48,272 nucleotides of DNA from Flavobacterium sp. YO12 (GCF_004119495.1 NZ_NRQU01000035.1:1-48272); one strand, 5' to 3'; counted from the first letter of the stretch, positions 35,813 to 44,760 are shown. Numbers and translations: made by a program. Notes: generated by a model not told the origin, from the sequence alone.

Positions 35813-36547
35813 ATGATCAAAATAATCATTCATATTACAAAATTTATTGTTGCGACTATCACCGCATTATTATTTGCCTCTTGTAATTTTAACATGAATA
35901 CAATTGAAGGAAGCGGACACGTAACCACTGAGAAAAGAATTGTTCAAGGAGATTTTCAGAACGTAAAAGTCAGCAATGCTATTGACTTAGTAATCGAACA
36001 ATCTGACGCTACCGAAATTGTAGTAGAAGCCGATGATAATTTACAGAAAGAAATCATCACAAAGGTTGAGAACGGAACTTTAGTTATTCACTGCAAATTC
36101 AATTCTTTCCGAAATATTACGATGAAAAAGGTGACTGTAAAAATGCCTGTTATTAATAAATTAGAGGCATCAAGCGCATCATCTATACAAGGAAAAAACG
36201 TCATTCAGGGAGAAAACATAGAACTTGAAACTTCAAGCGCTGCAAATATGAATCTTAACATTGAATCTGACAATATCATTGTAAACGCAAGCAGCGGAAG
36301 CGATGTTAAGATAGAAGGAAAAGCATTGCGAGTTCAAACAAAAGCTTCGAGCGGTTCAAGCATTGACGCAAAGAAATTACTTGCAAACGAGGTTCAAGCA
36401 AAAGCCTCAAGTGGCGGAAGCATAACTGCACACCCAATCGTGAGTTTAAAAGCAGACGCATCGAGCGGAGGTGATATTGATTATGACATTGCTCCTAAAA
36501 CAATTGAAAAAAATGTAAGCTCAGGCGGAAGTGTAAGCCAGCGCTAA
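35813..36547 (+). CDS. Head-GIN/DUF2807 lipoprotein
   Basis: 244 residues. Signal peptide with lipobox LLFASCNF, then the DUF2807 pattern of repeated short strands: FQNVKVSNAIDLVIEQ, VKMPVINKLEASSAS, and repeated ASSG motifs (ASSGSDVKIEG, ASSGGSITAH, ASSGGDIDY). Forms a right-handed beta-helix, probably on the periplasmic or outer face. Four bases behind the PspC gene. Confidence 0.92.
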   Translation: MIKIIIHITKFIVATITALLFASCNFNMNTIEGSGHVTTEKRIVQGDFQNVKVSNAIDLVIEQSDATEIVVEADDNLQKEIITKVENGTLVIHCKFNSFRNITMKKVTVKMPVINKLEASSASSIQGKNVIQGENIELETSSAANMNLNIESDNIIVNASSGSDVKIEGKALRVQTKASSGSSIDAKKLLANEVQAKASSGGSITAHPIVSLKADASSGGDIDYDIAPKTIEKNVSSGGSVSQR

Positions 36548-36604
36548 GCTGCCCTTAACTGTTAAATATAAAAGAAATCATTCATCAAAAGTGGATGATT
36601 TTTT

Positions 36605-36612
36605 TATATTTG
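36605..36612 (+). promoter_or_regulatory. -7 box TATATTTG before the second DUF2807 gene
   Basis: The box lies inside the longest open frame of the next gene and 22 bases before ATG 36634. This supports 36634 as the true start. Confidence 0.5.
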
Positions 36613-36633
36613 CTAAAATCAAATCTAGAATTA

Positions 36634-37493
36634 ATGAAAAAAAATACTGCACTGCTGCTATTGCTTTTAGTTACAACATTAACTTTTGCTCAAAAAAAAG
36701 AAAAATAAAAGGTTCTAAAATTGTTACTACATCAATTAAAGAAGTAGGAAGTTTTGATGCCATCGAAGTAGAGGACAATATCGAAGTTTACCTTGAAAAA
36801 GGAGAAAAAAACGAAATTAAAATTGAAGCTGATGATAATATTCATGATATCATTGGAACAGATTTAAAGGAAAAAACACTGCGTTTATTCACTACAAAAG
36901 AAAGTACTATTTTTAAAAAACTTGCTGTACATGTTATATACACAAACTCCCTGACAAAAGTCAGCGTTAAAAATGACGCAATTGTATATGCAATTCAAGA
37001 AGTTCAATTAGATGATATTACTTTTAAGAGCATAGATTTTTCAAAATTATTCCTGAATGTAAACTCAAAAAAATTCAATTTAATTGCGGATGACAGATCA
37101 AAAACAGAACTAAACTTAAAGTCAGATGAAGCTAGTTTACAATTGAGCAAATATGCCTCAATAAAAACTTTAGTTTCTGCTATGAAATTTAAATGCGATT
37201 TGTATCAAAAAGCAAATGCTGCAATTGAAGGAATTGCCGAAAAAGCAACGATTCGTTTAGACAACAATTCTGTATTTACAGGAACAAAATTTACCTTGAA
37301 AGAAGCAAATGTTACAACTGAAGGCTCTGCCATTGCTTCTATTTTAGCAGAAACGGCTATCGCAATAGCAGCTGGAGACAAATCTGAAATTTCATTGTTG
37401 GGTGATCCAAAAATAGAACTTACACGCTTTAGTGAAGAAGCAAAACTGATTAAAAAACCAGGAGCGCCAAAACCAAAAGCAACAACATTGTAA
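36634..37493 (+). pseudogene. Second DUF2807-like protein with a frameshift behind the signal peptide
   Basis: From ATG 36634 a good signal peptide is encoded, MKKNTALLLLLLVTTLTFAQ, but the frame stops at 36706. Adding one A to the A8 run at 36692-36699 joins it to KKRKIKGSKIVTTSI and the rest, for 286 residues. The body has the DUF2807 features FDAIEVEDNIEVYLEKGE and KIEADDNIHDI, repeated beta strands, and a C-terminus rich in Lys and Pro. The alternative single frame from 36591 has a scrambled, non-exported N-terminus and contains the -7 box, so it is unlikely as the real start. Paralogue of the preceding gene. Confidence 0.75.
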
Positions 37494-37538
37494 ATAGCTT
37501 TCTAAACCACTAAAATTTAGAAGAAACCAATAAAGCAA

Positions 37539-37570
37539 AAAAGTCCCATTCAATCAAGAATGGGACTTTT
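37539..37570. terminator. Bidirectional terminator before trxB
   Basis: AAAAGTCCCATTC and GAATGGGACTTTT form a 13-bp stem with a six-base loop and T runs on both strands, between convergent genes. Confidence 0.88.
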
Positions 37571-37621
37571 TCATATTTGCATTTTTCACATTCAAAGAAC
37601 ATGAAAGGTAATCCTTTTAGT

Positions 37622-38569
37622 TTATTCTTTTGAAGCCAAATATCTTTCAGCGTCAAGTGCAGCCATACAACCCGTACCAGCAGCAGTAATTGCTTGACGA
37701 TACACATGGTCTGCAGCATCTCCAGCAACAAAAACACCTTCAACATTTGTTTTAGATGTTCCCGGAGTATTTACAATATAACCTGTTTCGTCAAGAGTAA
37801 TATAATCTGCAAAAATATCTGTGTTTGGTTTATGACCAATTGCTACGAAAAATCCAGTTGCAGGAATATCAAAAACTTCACCAGTTGTTTTATTTTTAGC
37901 TTTTATAGCATGAACAACATTTTCATCTCCTAAAACTTCAACCGTATCGTGGTTCATTAAAATCTCGATATTTTCAGTTTTACGAACACGTTCTTCCATA
38001 ATTTTTGAAGCTCTAAATTTTTCGCTTCTTACTAACATGGTAACTTTTTTACAAAGCTTAGATAAATAATGTGCTTCTTCGCAAGCAGAATCTCCTGCTC
38101 CAACAATCACAACTTCTTGATTACGGTAGAAAAATCCGTCGCAGACAGCACAAGCAGAAACTCCGCCGCCCATTTGTAAATAATGCTGTTCTGAAGGCAA
38201 TCCTAAATATTTAGCAGATGCTCCTGTAGAAATAATAACCGTTTCACAGTGCAACTCGATTGTATCATTAATCCAAACTTTATGAATATCGCCTGAAAAA
38301 TCAACTTTTGTAGCCCATCCATCACGGATATCAGCACCAAAACGTTTTGATTGTTCTTGTAATTGAATCATCATTTCCGGTCCCGTAACACCATCAACAT
38401 AACCTGGGAAATTTTCAACTTCATTAGTCGTAGTCAACTGACCTCCAGGCTGCATTCCTTGATATAATACTGGATTCATGTTTGCTCTGGCTGCATAAAT
38501 TGCTGCAGTATAACCTGCAGGACCAGAACCTATAATAAGGCATTTAATTTTTTCTATTGTATCTGACAT
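37622..38569 (-). CDS. trxB: Thioredoxin-disulfide reductase
   Basis: 315 residues from ATG 38569; an upstream in-frame ATG at 38623 overlaps a -7 box TACATTTG (plus 38593-38600) and was rejected. FAD motif CLIIGSGPAGYTAAIYAARA at the N-terminus, redox pair CAVC at residues 140-143, NADPH motif VVIVGAGDSACEEAHYL, and the closing FAD motif GVFVAGDAAD. It reduces thioredoxin with NADPH in the cytoplasm. Length matches the family. Confidence 0.97.
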   Translation of the reverse strand: MSDTIEKIKCLIIGSGPAGYTAAIYAARANMNPVLYQGMQPGGQLTTTNEVENFPGYVDGVTGPEMMIQLQEQSKRFGADIRDGWATKVDFSGDIHKVWINDTIELHCETVIISTGASAKYLGLPSEQHYLQMGGGVSACAVCDGFFYRNQEVVIVGAGDSACEEAHYLSKLCKKVTMLVRSEKFRASKIMEERVRKTENIEILMNHDTVEVLGDENVVHAIKAKNKTTGEVFDIPATGFFVAIGHKPNTDIFADYITLDETGYIVNTPGTSKTNVEGVFVAGDAADHVYRQAITAAGTGCMAALDAERYLASKE

Positions 38570-38683
38570 AACGTATAGTATTTTTTGTGATGCAAATGTA
38601 AACTTTATTATAAAAAATAACACCCAAAATAAATCCGAAATAACTATCCCAAAATAAGTTTTATTTATTTTTCATTTTTCCTT

Positions 38684-38711
38684 TTGTAAACAAAATTTAT
38701 TACTATATTTG
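38684..38711 (+). promoter_or_regulatory. Promoter of tRNA-Pro
   Basis: TTG at 38684-38686 and TATATTTG at 38704-38711, spacing 17, slightly short of the usual 19. Confidence 0.7.
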
Positions 38712-38745
38712 CATCCGCTTACGGGCAGTACAACAAATACATCTT

Positions 38746-38820
38746 CGGGGTGTAGCGTAGCCCGGTTATCGCGCCTGCTTTGGGAGCAGGAGGCCGCAGG
38801 TTCGAATCCTGCCACCCCGA
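38746..38820 (+). tRNA. tRNA-Pro (anticodon TGG)
   Basis: 75 bases. Acceptor CGGGGTG pairs with CACCCCG, anticodon stem CCTGC/GCAGG, anticodon TGG at 38781-38783, T arm GCAGG TTCGAAT CCTGC, discriminator A. No CCA encoded. The 3' end is the probable attachment site of the element that follows. Confidence 0.95.
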
Positions 38821-38846
38821 CTTTTTAGACTTTCAAAGTCAGTCAA

Positions 38847-38880
38847 AACCCCTTAAATCATTGGATTTGAGGGGTTTTTC
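38847..38880 (+). terminator. Terminator after tRNA-Pro
   Basis: AACCCCTTAAATC and GATTTGAGGGGTT form a stem with one mismatch, followed by five T. Confidence 0.75.
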
Positions 38881-39119
38881 TTTTTATTCAACTCCAAAAT
38901 ATTCAAGTTATATCAAAGAAAATGGGACCTATTCGGCTACCCCTTTTCTTTTTTTATCTTTAGGTCCCAAAATTCATTTTAATATTTTAAAAATCAGTCA
39001 GTTGCACTAAAATTTTAACATTTTATGCTACTCAAATCATGCAGTTTTTCAAAAGAAAATCGAGCTTTCTTGAGACCCATTTAATGTGCAATTGATCTGA
39101 AACATTAAATTTTTGAGAT

Positions 39120-40364
39120 ATGAAAACAGCAGGAATTACATTCGGGGTACTCTTTTACCTAAAGACCCAAAAAACCACGATCCAAGGTTCGGCTCCTATC
39201 TGTGCCCGAGTAACGGTAAATGGAAGACGAACTGAGATTTCAGTCAAGCGCTCCGTTAAGGCAGCCGAATGGGATGAAAGAAAAGGCATGGCTAAGGGAA
39301 GCCGCAAAGAAATTACTGAACTCAACATTTTTCTCAGCCAGTTCAAGGCAAAAATCATAAATACCTATCAGCAGATGCTGCTGAATGATGATGCTATAGA
39401 CGGCACTGCGATACGCGAGCGGGTAATGGGCACAGATAGCACAGCTCCAACTCTAATGGCACTGATGGAATATCATAATGAACAGCAGATGCATAAACTT
39501 GCTCCGGGAACCATGAAGAATTACCATACCACGCAACGGTATATAAAAACATTCCTGAGGGAGAAACTCTACAGAAATGATATTGCCCTTTCGCAGCTTA
39601 AGTACAAATTTGTTCTGGATTTTGAACGCTATCTATTTAATTATGTTCCCAAGGATCACCAGAAGCCACTTAATAACAACGGCATCATGAAGCATATCGA
39701 AAGGCTGCGAAAAATGATAAATATGGCTGTCAAGCTGGATTGGCTTGCTAAAGATCCTTTTGCCAGCTTCAAAAAACATTTTGACAAAGTAGAACGGCAT
39801 TCATTGAACGGTAAAGAACTTGCATCTCTGGCAGATAAAAGATTTACTATCGAAAGGCTGAGAAATGTTCGGGATATGTTTCTGTTCAGCTGTTATACGG
39901 GTCTTTCGTATATTGAACTCGCTGAATTAACTCCAAACAAGATTGTTACAGGTATAGACGGTGGTCTATGGATATCTACAAGCAGGGCAAAAACAGACAC
40001 AGGAGTACATGTGCCTTTACTTCCTCAGGCGACGGATTTAATGGAAAAATACCGTGATGATCCACGGGCACTGAACAACGGCACGGTATTTCCAGTAATT
40101 TCAAATCAACGTATGAACGGCTATCTGAAAGAGATAGCTGACCTCTGCGGAATATCAAAAACGCTAACCTTTCATATCGCACGGCATACTTTTGCAACTA
40201 CTGTTACCCTTAGCAATGGAGTACCTATTGAAAGCGTATCAAAAATGCTCGGGCATACAAGCATCCGTACCACTCAAATCTATTCTAAGGTGGTTGAACA
40301 AAAACTCAGCGAGGATATGCACAAACTTAAACAGCGGATGTCTACTCATTTATTAGACGATTGA
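39120..40364 (+). CDS. Tyrosine recombinase (integrase) of the element
   Basis: 414 residues. N-terminal arm-binding domain (about 1-85), SAM-like core-binding domain (100-215), C-terminal catalytic domain. Catalytic residues: H352 and R355 in HIARHTF, the LGH motif near 378, and Tyr 388 in TTQIYSKV. The usual first Arg in TGLRxxEL is Ser (S263, in CYTGLSYIEL), as known for IntDOT of CTnDOT. Integrates the element, likely into tRNA-Pro. A terminator follows. Confidence 0.93.
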   Translation: MKTAGITFGVLFYLKTQKTTIQGSAPICARVTVNGRRTEISVKRSVKAAEWDERKGMAKGSRKEITELNIFLSQFKAKIINTYQQMLLNDDAIDGTAIRERVMGTDSTAPTLMALMEYHNEQQMHKLAPGTMKNYHTTQRYIKTFLREKLYRNDIALSQLKYKFVLDFERYLFNYVPKDHQKPLNNNGIMKHIERLRKMINMAVKLDWLAKDPFASFKKHFDKVERHSLNGKELASLADKRFTIERLRNVRDMFLFSCYTGLSYIELAELTPNKIVTGIDGGLWISTSRAKTDTGVHVPLLPQATDLMEKYRDDPRALNNGTVFPVISNQRMNGYLKEIADLCGISKTLTFHIARHTFATTVTLSNGVPIESVSKMLGHTSIRTTQIYSKVVEQKLSEDMHKLKQRMSTHLLDD

Positions 40365-40382
40365 AAGCTTGGGAATTTTGAC

Positions 40383-40411
40383 AAAGGCAGTCTAAATTAA
40401 CGACTGCCTTT
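40383..40411 (+). terminator. Terminator after the integrase gene
   Basis: AAAGGCAGT and ACTGCCTTT with an 11-base loop, then a short T-rich stretch. Confidence 0.7.
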
Positions 40412-40584
40412 CTATTGGTTTAATCTAATTTGATTTGGTCATGACTTTTTTTAGCAGAAAAAAAGAGCAAATGCCTGCCAAACAGAACACATTTGTGCTT
40501 TCTAATTCTACTATACTTTTATTTTGTTTCGATCTGAAGCCAATACTATTATGGTGATGAAATAGTAATGTAAAACTGAGTCTT

Positions 40585-40863
40585 ATGAATGTAGATCTTA
40601 TTACAAGAGATGACCTTGAAAATTTTAAAAAAGAATTACTGGAAGAAATCAAGCGATATCAACAATACCCTCGCAAGAAAGGCGAGGAAACCCGCGTATG
40701 GCTTAAAAGTTATGAGGTGCGTAAACTTCTAAATATTTCGGCTGGAACGCTTCAAAATCTTAGAGTAAACGGCACTCTTCCCTACAATAAAATTGGCGGG
40801 CTTATGTATTACCGCTATGACGATATCCAAAAACTGATGGACGGCTTAAGCAATACTAAGTAA
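40585..40863 (+). CDS. Helix-turn-helix protein, excisionase-like
   Basis: 92 residues. An N-terminal coil (DLENFKKELLEEIKRY) leads to a MerR-type winged helix: WLKSYEVRKLLNISAGTLQNL, then LPYNKIGGLMYYRYDDIQKLM. This is the small DNA-binding protein normally found near integrases of Bacteroidota conjugative transposons, where it acts as excisionase or regulator. No promoter box recognised. Confidence 0.88.
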   Translation: MNVDLITRDDLENFKKELLEEIKRYQQYPRKKGEETRVWLKSYEVRKLLNISAGTLQNLRVNGTLPYNKIGGLMYYRYDDIQKLMDGLSNTK

Positions 40864-40963
40864 ATTGAAATTCTGATTTACATTCTTCCAATAATTTTAC
40901 AAAATCTTTTCTTGTAAATCTTTCGAGCTACTTAATAACTGCATTCAATACTTATAATTTTAG

Positions 40964-41179
40964 TTAAAAATTATAAACTATTACTGCTAACCGAAACAGG
41001 CTTTCAATTATATCTTGTCCCTCCAATTCTGACAGTGTCTCAAAACCTTTACAGCTTCTTAATTCTTCAATAGTTAATTTTTCAGCTTTTTGTTTCTGAT
41101 CGCAAAAATTGCTTTCTTTTTGTTCGAGTCTTATATCCCGACTTTCAGCCTGTGGCTTTACAAAATTTCTACCTGCCAT
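40964..41179 (-). CDS. Small hypothetical protein of the element
   Basis: 71 residues, ATG 41179. After a polar charged start the second half KLTIEELRSCKGFETLSELEGQDIIESLFRLA resembles short helical proteins I know from Bacteroidota mobile elements, with the pattern LT.EELR..KGFE. Function unknown. It is probably real given this pattern, but short. Confidence 0.55.
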   Translation of the reverse strand: MAGRNFVKPQAESRDIRLEQKESNFCDQKQKAEKLTIEELRSCKGFETLSELEGQDIIESLFRLAVIVYNF

Positions 41180-41576
41180 GATTCTTCTTTTAATAATTTA
41201 TTTATTTGTTATCTTTCACCTCCTACCATAAAAGGCAAAAGACCATTTTAACGATCTTTACTACTTACACATCATTACTATTTTAATGAATATAAAGATG
41301 CATGCTTAAATTCATTTCAATAATAGTTTCGCTTGTACTCTTTATCTTTTAAGATCGTAATCTTCAAAACAAAAAATACAGACTGACACTTTATGATGGT
41401 ATAAATTAAAGCTGTGGCAGTATATAGCTATTCGTTTGATAAACAGCAATTAATAAAATATTACGAATGTATCTTATCAATTCTTTATATAGGGTACACT
41501 AAAAAATCATGTTTCATACATTGTATATGAATCGACACTAGTATAAATTTACTATTCTTAGAATTTCGCTGTCATA
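41180..41576. other. Noncoding gap with a five-codon relaxase stub
   Basis: No gene of useful length. On the minus strand ATG at 41575, two bases after the mobA stop, reads MTAKF and then TAA (41558-41575). Relaxases (MobB type) downstream of mobA commonly start in such a way. The remaining sequence is AT-rich without coding signal, so the relaxase gene seems lost. Confidence 0.4.
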
Positions 41577-42014
41577 TCAAGACTCTTTTTTCATATGCTT
41601 TTCTTCAAATTCCTCTGTGAGCTGTATTATCTTTTTAGATAAAACAGCTAATTCAATTGTCTGCTTTTCGAGTTTGTACAGATATGCCGAAGCTTTCTTT
41701 TCAGAAAATTTTTGATATAAAATCTTGACAACCTGATTATAATTTACTCCAACAGCCCTAAACTGGCTGTAAAAGGAGGTTAGGCGCATATAATAATCCA
41801 TTGCCGCTTTATCGATTTTAACGGTTTTTATTCCTTTTTGAAAAACACACGCTGTAATAAAGTGCGCCATTACATGCATTCCTGATATTTCAAAAAGAGT
41901 CAGGAAACGGGCATTTTCTTCTGCAGTAAGACTGATGGAATAGCGGTGGACTGCGGGATCTATTTTGGAAGGTCTGCCTCCTTTATGCGGGTTCTCTTTT
42001 TCTTCATTTTTCAT
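41577..42014 (-). CDS. MobA-like mobilisation protein
   Basis: 145 residues. NPHKGGRPSKIDPAVHRYSISLTAEENARF followed by a ribbon-helix-helix-like part and VGVNYNQVVKIL, the motif shared with MobC-type accessory proteins that open DNA at oriT. C-terminal half is a long helix. In complete elements it precedes a relaxase gene, which is missing here. Short direct repeats 65 bases upstream may be part of oriT. Confidence 0.85.
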   Translation of the reverse strand: MKNEEKENPHKGGRPSKIDPAVHRYSISLTAEENARFLTLFEISGMHVMAHFITACVFQKGIKTVKIDKAAMDYYMRLTSFYSQFRAVGVNYNQVVKILYQKFSEKKASAYLYKLEKQTIELAVLSKKIIQLTEEFEEKHMKKES

Positions 42015-42078
42015 GACTTTAATTAATAGTGTTACTTAAAAACCAATATATTTTATAATCAGTATTGGTAACCTACTA

Positions 42079-42111
42079 TGGAAGTACTTGGGAGTATTTG
42101 GAAGTATTTGG
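42079..42111. repeat. Three short direct repeats, candidate oriT
   Basis: TGGAAGTACTTG, GGGAGTATTTG and GGAAGTATTTGG stand in tandem with an 10-11 base period. They lie just upstream of mobA, where oriT and accessory-protein sites are often found. A CCTCTG/CAGAGG inverted repeat lies at about 42153-42180. Confidence 0.45.
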
Positions 42112-42235
42112 CTTACCTGTTGCAAATACACTCTTATATCTTTAGGATTGGACATCCTCTGCCAAATAAAGCCATCAGAGGACACTTCAAAAGAGCAGGG
42201 CTTTTTCAGAATTAATTTTCTGAAAATATAAAATT

Positions 42236-42925
42236 ATGCTCTGCAAAGAAACTGTTACTTCGGAGATGTGGGAACTTCTCCAAAGGCTTATGAAAGATGA
42301 AAATTTGAAAGACCACATATTAGTTGGCGGTACGGCGCTGGCCTTAAGATTAGGACACCGCTTATCGGTAGACATAGATCTTTTTACAACAAAAGATTTT
42401 GATCCGCAGGCGATGATTAAATATTTGCATGCCACTTACAACGCAAATAAAGAGATAAGCAGACTCTACAATAACACAGTTCTTACCTTCATCGATAATA
42501 TAAAAGTCGATATTGTTACACATAATTACCCTCTCCTGAATTCTGTAGAAACAACGGAAGGAGTCCGCATGATTTCCAATGAAGATATTGGGGCAATGAA
42601 ACTTCATGCAATCCATCAGAGCGGTACCAGATACAAGGATTTTGTCGACATGTACTTTATGCTTGAGCAAGAACCTCTAAAGTTTTATCTGCAAGCCTAT
42701 CAGAGAAAATATGACAAAGATCCGTACTGGGCTTGCAGAGGCCTGAATACTTATGACAAGATTACCACATTTGAAGGTGTAGACATGCTCAAAGAAAAAG
42801 AGCAGAACTGGAAAAACATCCAAAAACGTCTAGAACTGGCAGTAAAAAATCCTTTATATAAATTTAAATCAGAAAGCCAGGATTTACCAATTAACCCAAA
42901 TAAAAAGAGAGGTTTTCGCAGGTAA
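42236..42925 (+). CDS. AbiEii/AbiGii-family nucleotidyltransferase toxin
   Basis: 229 residues. Nucleotidyltransferase motif GGTALALRLGHRLSVDIDLF at about residues 26-45, a third acidic strand KVDIVTH, and the AbiEii helix MKLHAIHQSGTRYKDFVDMYF with the Lys and Asp pair. The family adds nucleotides to tRNA or other targets and can abort phage infection. No AbiEi-type antitoxin is present; instead a DUF6922-like gene follows 48 bases later. Confidence 0.9.
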   Translation: MLCKETVTSEMWELLQRLMKDENLKDHILVGGTALALRLGHRLSVDIDLFTTKDFDPQAMIKYLHATYNANKEISRLYNNTVLTFIDNIKVDIVTHNYPLLNSVETTEGVRMISNEDIGAMKLHAIHQSGTRYKDFVDMYFMLEQEPLKFYLQAYQRKYDKDPYWACRGLNTYDKITTFEGVDMLKEKEQNWKNIQKRLELAVKNPLYKFKSESQDLPINPNKKRGFRR

Positions 42926-42973
42926 TTCAGCAAAAAATGCTTATATTTGATACTAACCATTATTCAAAAAACA

Positions 42974-43285
42974 ATGGAGAAATTAACTAGAAAAATACCC
43001 AATCTTCACCCTAAATTCTTCTGGGATTTTAGATTCGACAGCATTGACTGGAATGGAGGATATAAAATGGTTATTGCCCGTATTTTGGAGCGTGGAGGTC
43101 AGGATCAAATTGACGAAATCGTGCGTTTTTATGGTCGTGAAAAAGTAATTAAGGCAGTCCGTGAAGAAATTTCCTTTCTTCCCAACTATGCCATTGAAGA
43201 TGCCCTTAAATTCTTTCCCGAACTCAAAAAAGAAGAAATGTACTGCTACCTCAACCGCAAGGACAAGCCATACCACTGGATTTAG
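42974..43285 (+). CDS. DUF6922-like protein, probable partner of the AbiEii toxin
   Basis: 103 residues from ATG 42974. Motifs KFFWDFRFDSIDWNGGYKMVIARILERGG, FYGREKVIKAVREEISFLPNYAIEDALKFF and the final KDKPYHWI are typical for a family that I recall next to AbiEii toxins in Bacteroidota. Likely an antitoxin, by position only. A damaged second copy lies at 43843-44160. Confidence 0.75.
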   Translation: MEKLTRKIPNLHPKFFWDFRFDSIDWNGGYKMVIARILERGGQDQIDEIVRFYGREKVIKAVREEISFLPNYAIEDALKFFPELKKEEMYCYLNRKDKPYHWI

Positions 43286-43356
43286 TTTCAGTGTTAAACC
43301 ATCGCAAATAAAGGGTCATATCCTACCATTAACTATAATTTTATCAATCTATTCGA

Positions 43357-43809
43357 TTGTCTATAAAAAACAATAACAAATATAAAATTTATACTGGAAA
43401 TTTCATTTCAACATTTAATGCAATAATACTTATCTTGTTCTTTGTTTTTGTCTGCGTGTATTTTATAAAAGGCGTTTTATCAGGGAGCGTTGCAGGCTGG
43501 GTCGGTTTTCCCATTTTTTTTGTTTTTTTTTCAATTTTCACATTACCAATGAATTATTTTATCTTAACGGATAAAAAACTAATATCAAAAAATCCCATTT
43601 GGTTTTGGAAAACAAATGAAATAGAGTTTGACTCTATTTCCAGCATATCAATTGTACAGCCTCCTAAATCTGCTATCTCTTTAAAAATAGAAACTCAGGA
43701 TTCAAAAAAAGTTATACCAGCATGCAGTTTAAGAGATAATACATGGAAAGAATTGAAAACACATTTAATTAAAGAGAACATTGTTTTATATGATAAAGTG
43801 GGCGTTTAA
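43357..43809 (+). CDS. Small membrane protein with a PH-like tail
   Basis: 150 residues from TTG 43357; no in-frame ATG before the membrane region. Two membrane segments (FNAIILILFFVFVCVYFI and VGFPIFFVFFSIFTLP) are followed by a roughly 80-residue strand-rich cytoplasmic part (YFILTDKKLISKNPIWFWKTNEI) like bacterial PH domains. Lies between the intact and the damaged DUF6922-like genes. Function unknown. Confidence 0.6.
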   Translation: MSIKNNNKYKIYTGNFISTFNAIILILFFVFVCVYFIKGVLSGSVAGWVGFPIFFVFFSIFTLPMNYFILTDKKLISKNPIWFWKTNEIEFDSISSISIVQPPKSAISLKIETQDSKKVIPACSLRDNTWKELKTHLIKENIVLYDKVGV

Positions 43810-43842
43810 GTTAAATATCTTTTTTTCGATTGATTTCATATT

Positions 43843-44160
43843 TTGCCAGTAGTTAAAAAAAATAACAGAGTTCCTAGTTTGGATCGCATCTTTTTTTGGG
43901 ATTTCGATATAGATGCTATGGACTTTAAAAAAGCCTACAAAACCATTATTGCCCGTATTGTAGAGCGCGGAGGGCAGGGTGAAATAGATAAAATCGTACT
44001 TTTTTATGGAAATGGAAAAGTTATCAAAACTATTCGTGACGAAATTTATTTTCTTCCTAATTATGCCATTGAACGTGCATTAAGATTTTTTCCCTAACTT
44101 CAAAAAGAAGAAATGTACTGCTACCTCAACCACAAGGACAAACCCTATCACTGGATATAG
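43843..44160 (+). pseudogene. Second DUF6922-like copy, with a nonsense codon
   Basis: The frame from TTG 43843 matches the intact copy at 42974-43285 along its length (RIFFWDFDIDAMDF, YKTIIARIVERGGQ, FLPNYAIERALRFFP), then has TAA at 44095-44097 where the intact gene has GAA. The frame goes on with LQKEEMYCYLNHKDKPYHWI to a TAG at 44158-44160. A single G-to-T change explains the break. The start is also weaker, having no ATG. Confidence 0.85.
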
Positions 44161-44760
44161 TCTTTCTCCTGAATTTATTTAAATGAAATTCTTTTTATTT
44201 ATATTTTATCCAAAGAAGTAATAAAAAGAAACCCAAGATATGACGGGCTTAACAGTCTGGCAAAAAGACTTCGGCATAATGCCTTGCTCGTACCTCACAA
44301 GACACCCTTCGGGACTTATTCCGATTCCTTTTGGCCTGTCTGCATCCCGTCCTTTTAGATTGCTTTCTTTTTCTTTTTTTCCTTTTTCTGTTTTCTTTTC
44401 GAAAAATATTTTTGTTTCTTCTTGGTAATGCTAGACTGCTGGAGCATCTGCTAGCCTGTGCGTATTCCTGCAGGCTTAACTGCGTGACTGCCCGCTGGCT
44501 TGCAGGCAAGCAGGAATGCAAACCTCCATACATGCACACCTGCCTACATTGTTATATGAAAACATGCCTACTTGAATGCCGGAATGCCTGAATGCTTGAA
44601 GACATGTTTTTCTGCATGCATACATAGATAAATAATTATACATAAGTTAATTATCGCCATATATTCAGCATTATTTTAAAACCTTAGTTGTTGTTCAGGC
44701 TGTACTGTATAGCTCAGCATTCACTGCATCCTTAAATACACACTTTATTGCCAGTAGCAT
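44161..44760. other. Noncoding region rich in GC islands and short repeats
   Basis: No believable gene; open frames on both strands overlap and have low-complexity composition. From 44410 to 44620 the DNA is much richer in G and C than its surroundings and packed with motifs such as GCTTGCAGGCAAGC, CCTGCAGG, GCATGC and repeated GAATGCC/TGAATGC. This may be an oriT, a recombination site or a structured RNA region. Confidence 0.5.

Noticed and set aside
36591..36633. Start of the second DUF2807 gene at 36591
   Set aside because: It contains the -7 box TATATTTG and yields a scrambled, non-exported N-terminus, whereas ATG 36634 gives a perfect signal peptide in the neighbouring frame.
38780..39010. 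Open frame overlapping tRNA-Pro
   Set aside because: It begins inside the tRNA and crosses a terminator; no coding signal.
44240..44591. Open frames at 44240-44428, 44249-44539 and 44331-44591
   Set aside because: They overlap each other on both strands and have low-complexity translations; the open frames result from the local base composition.
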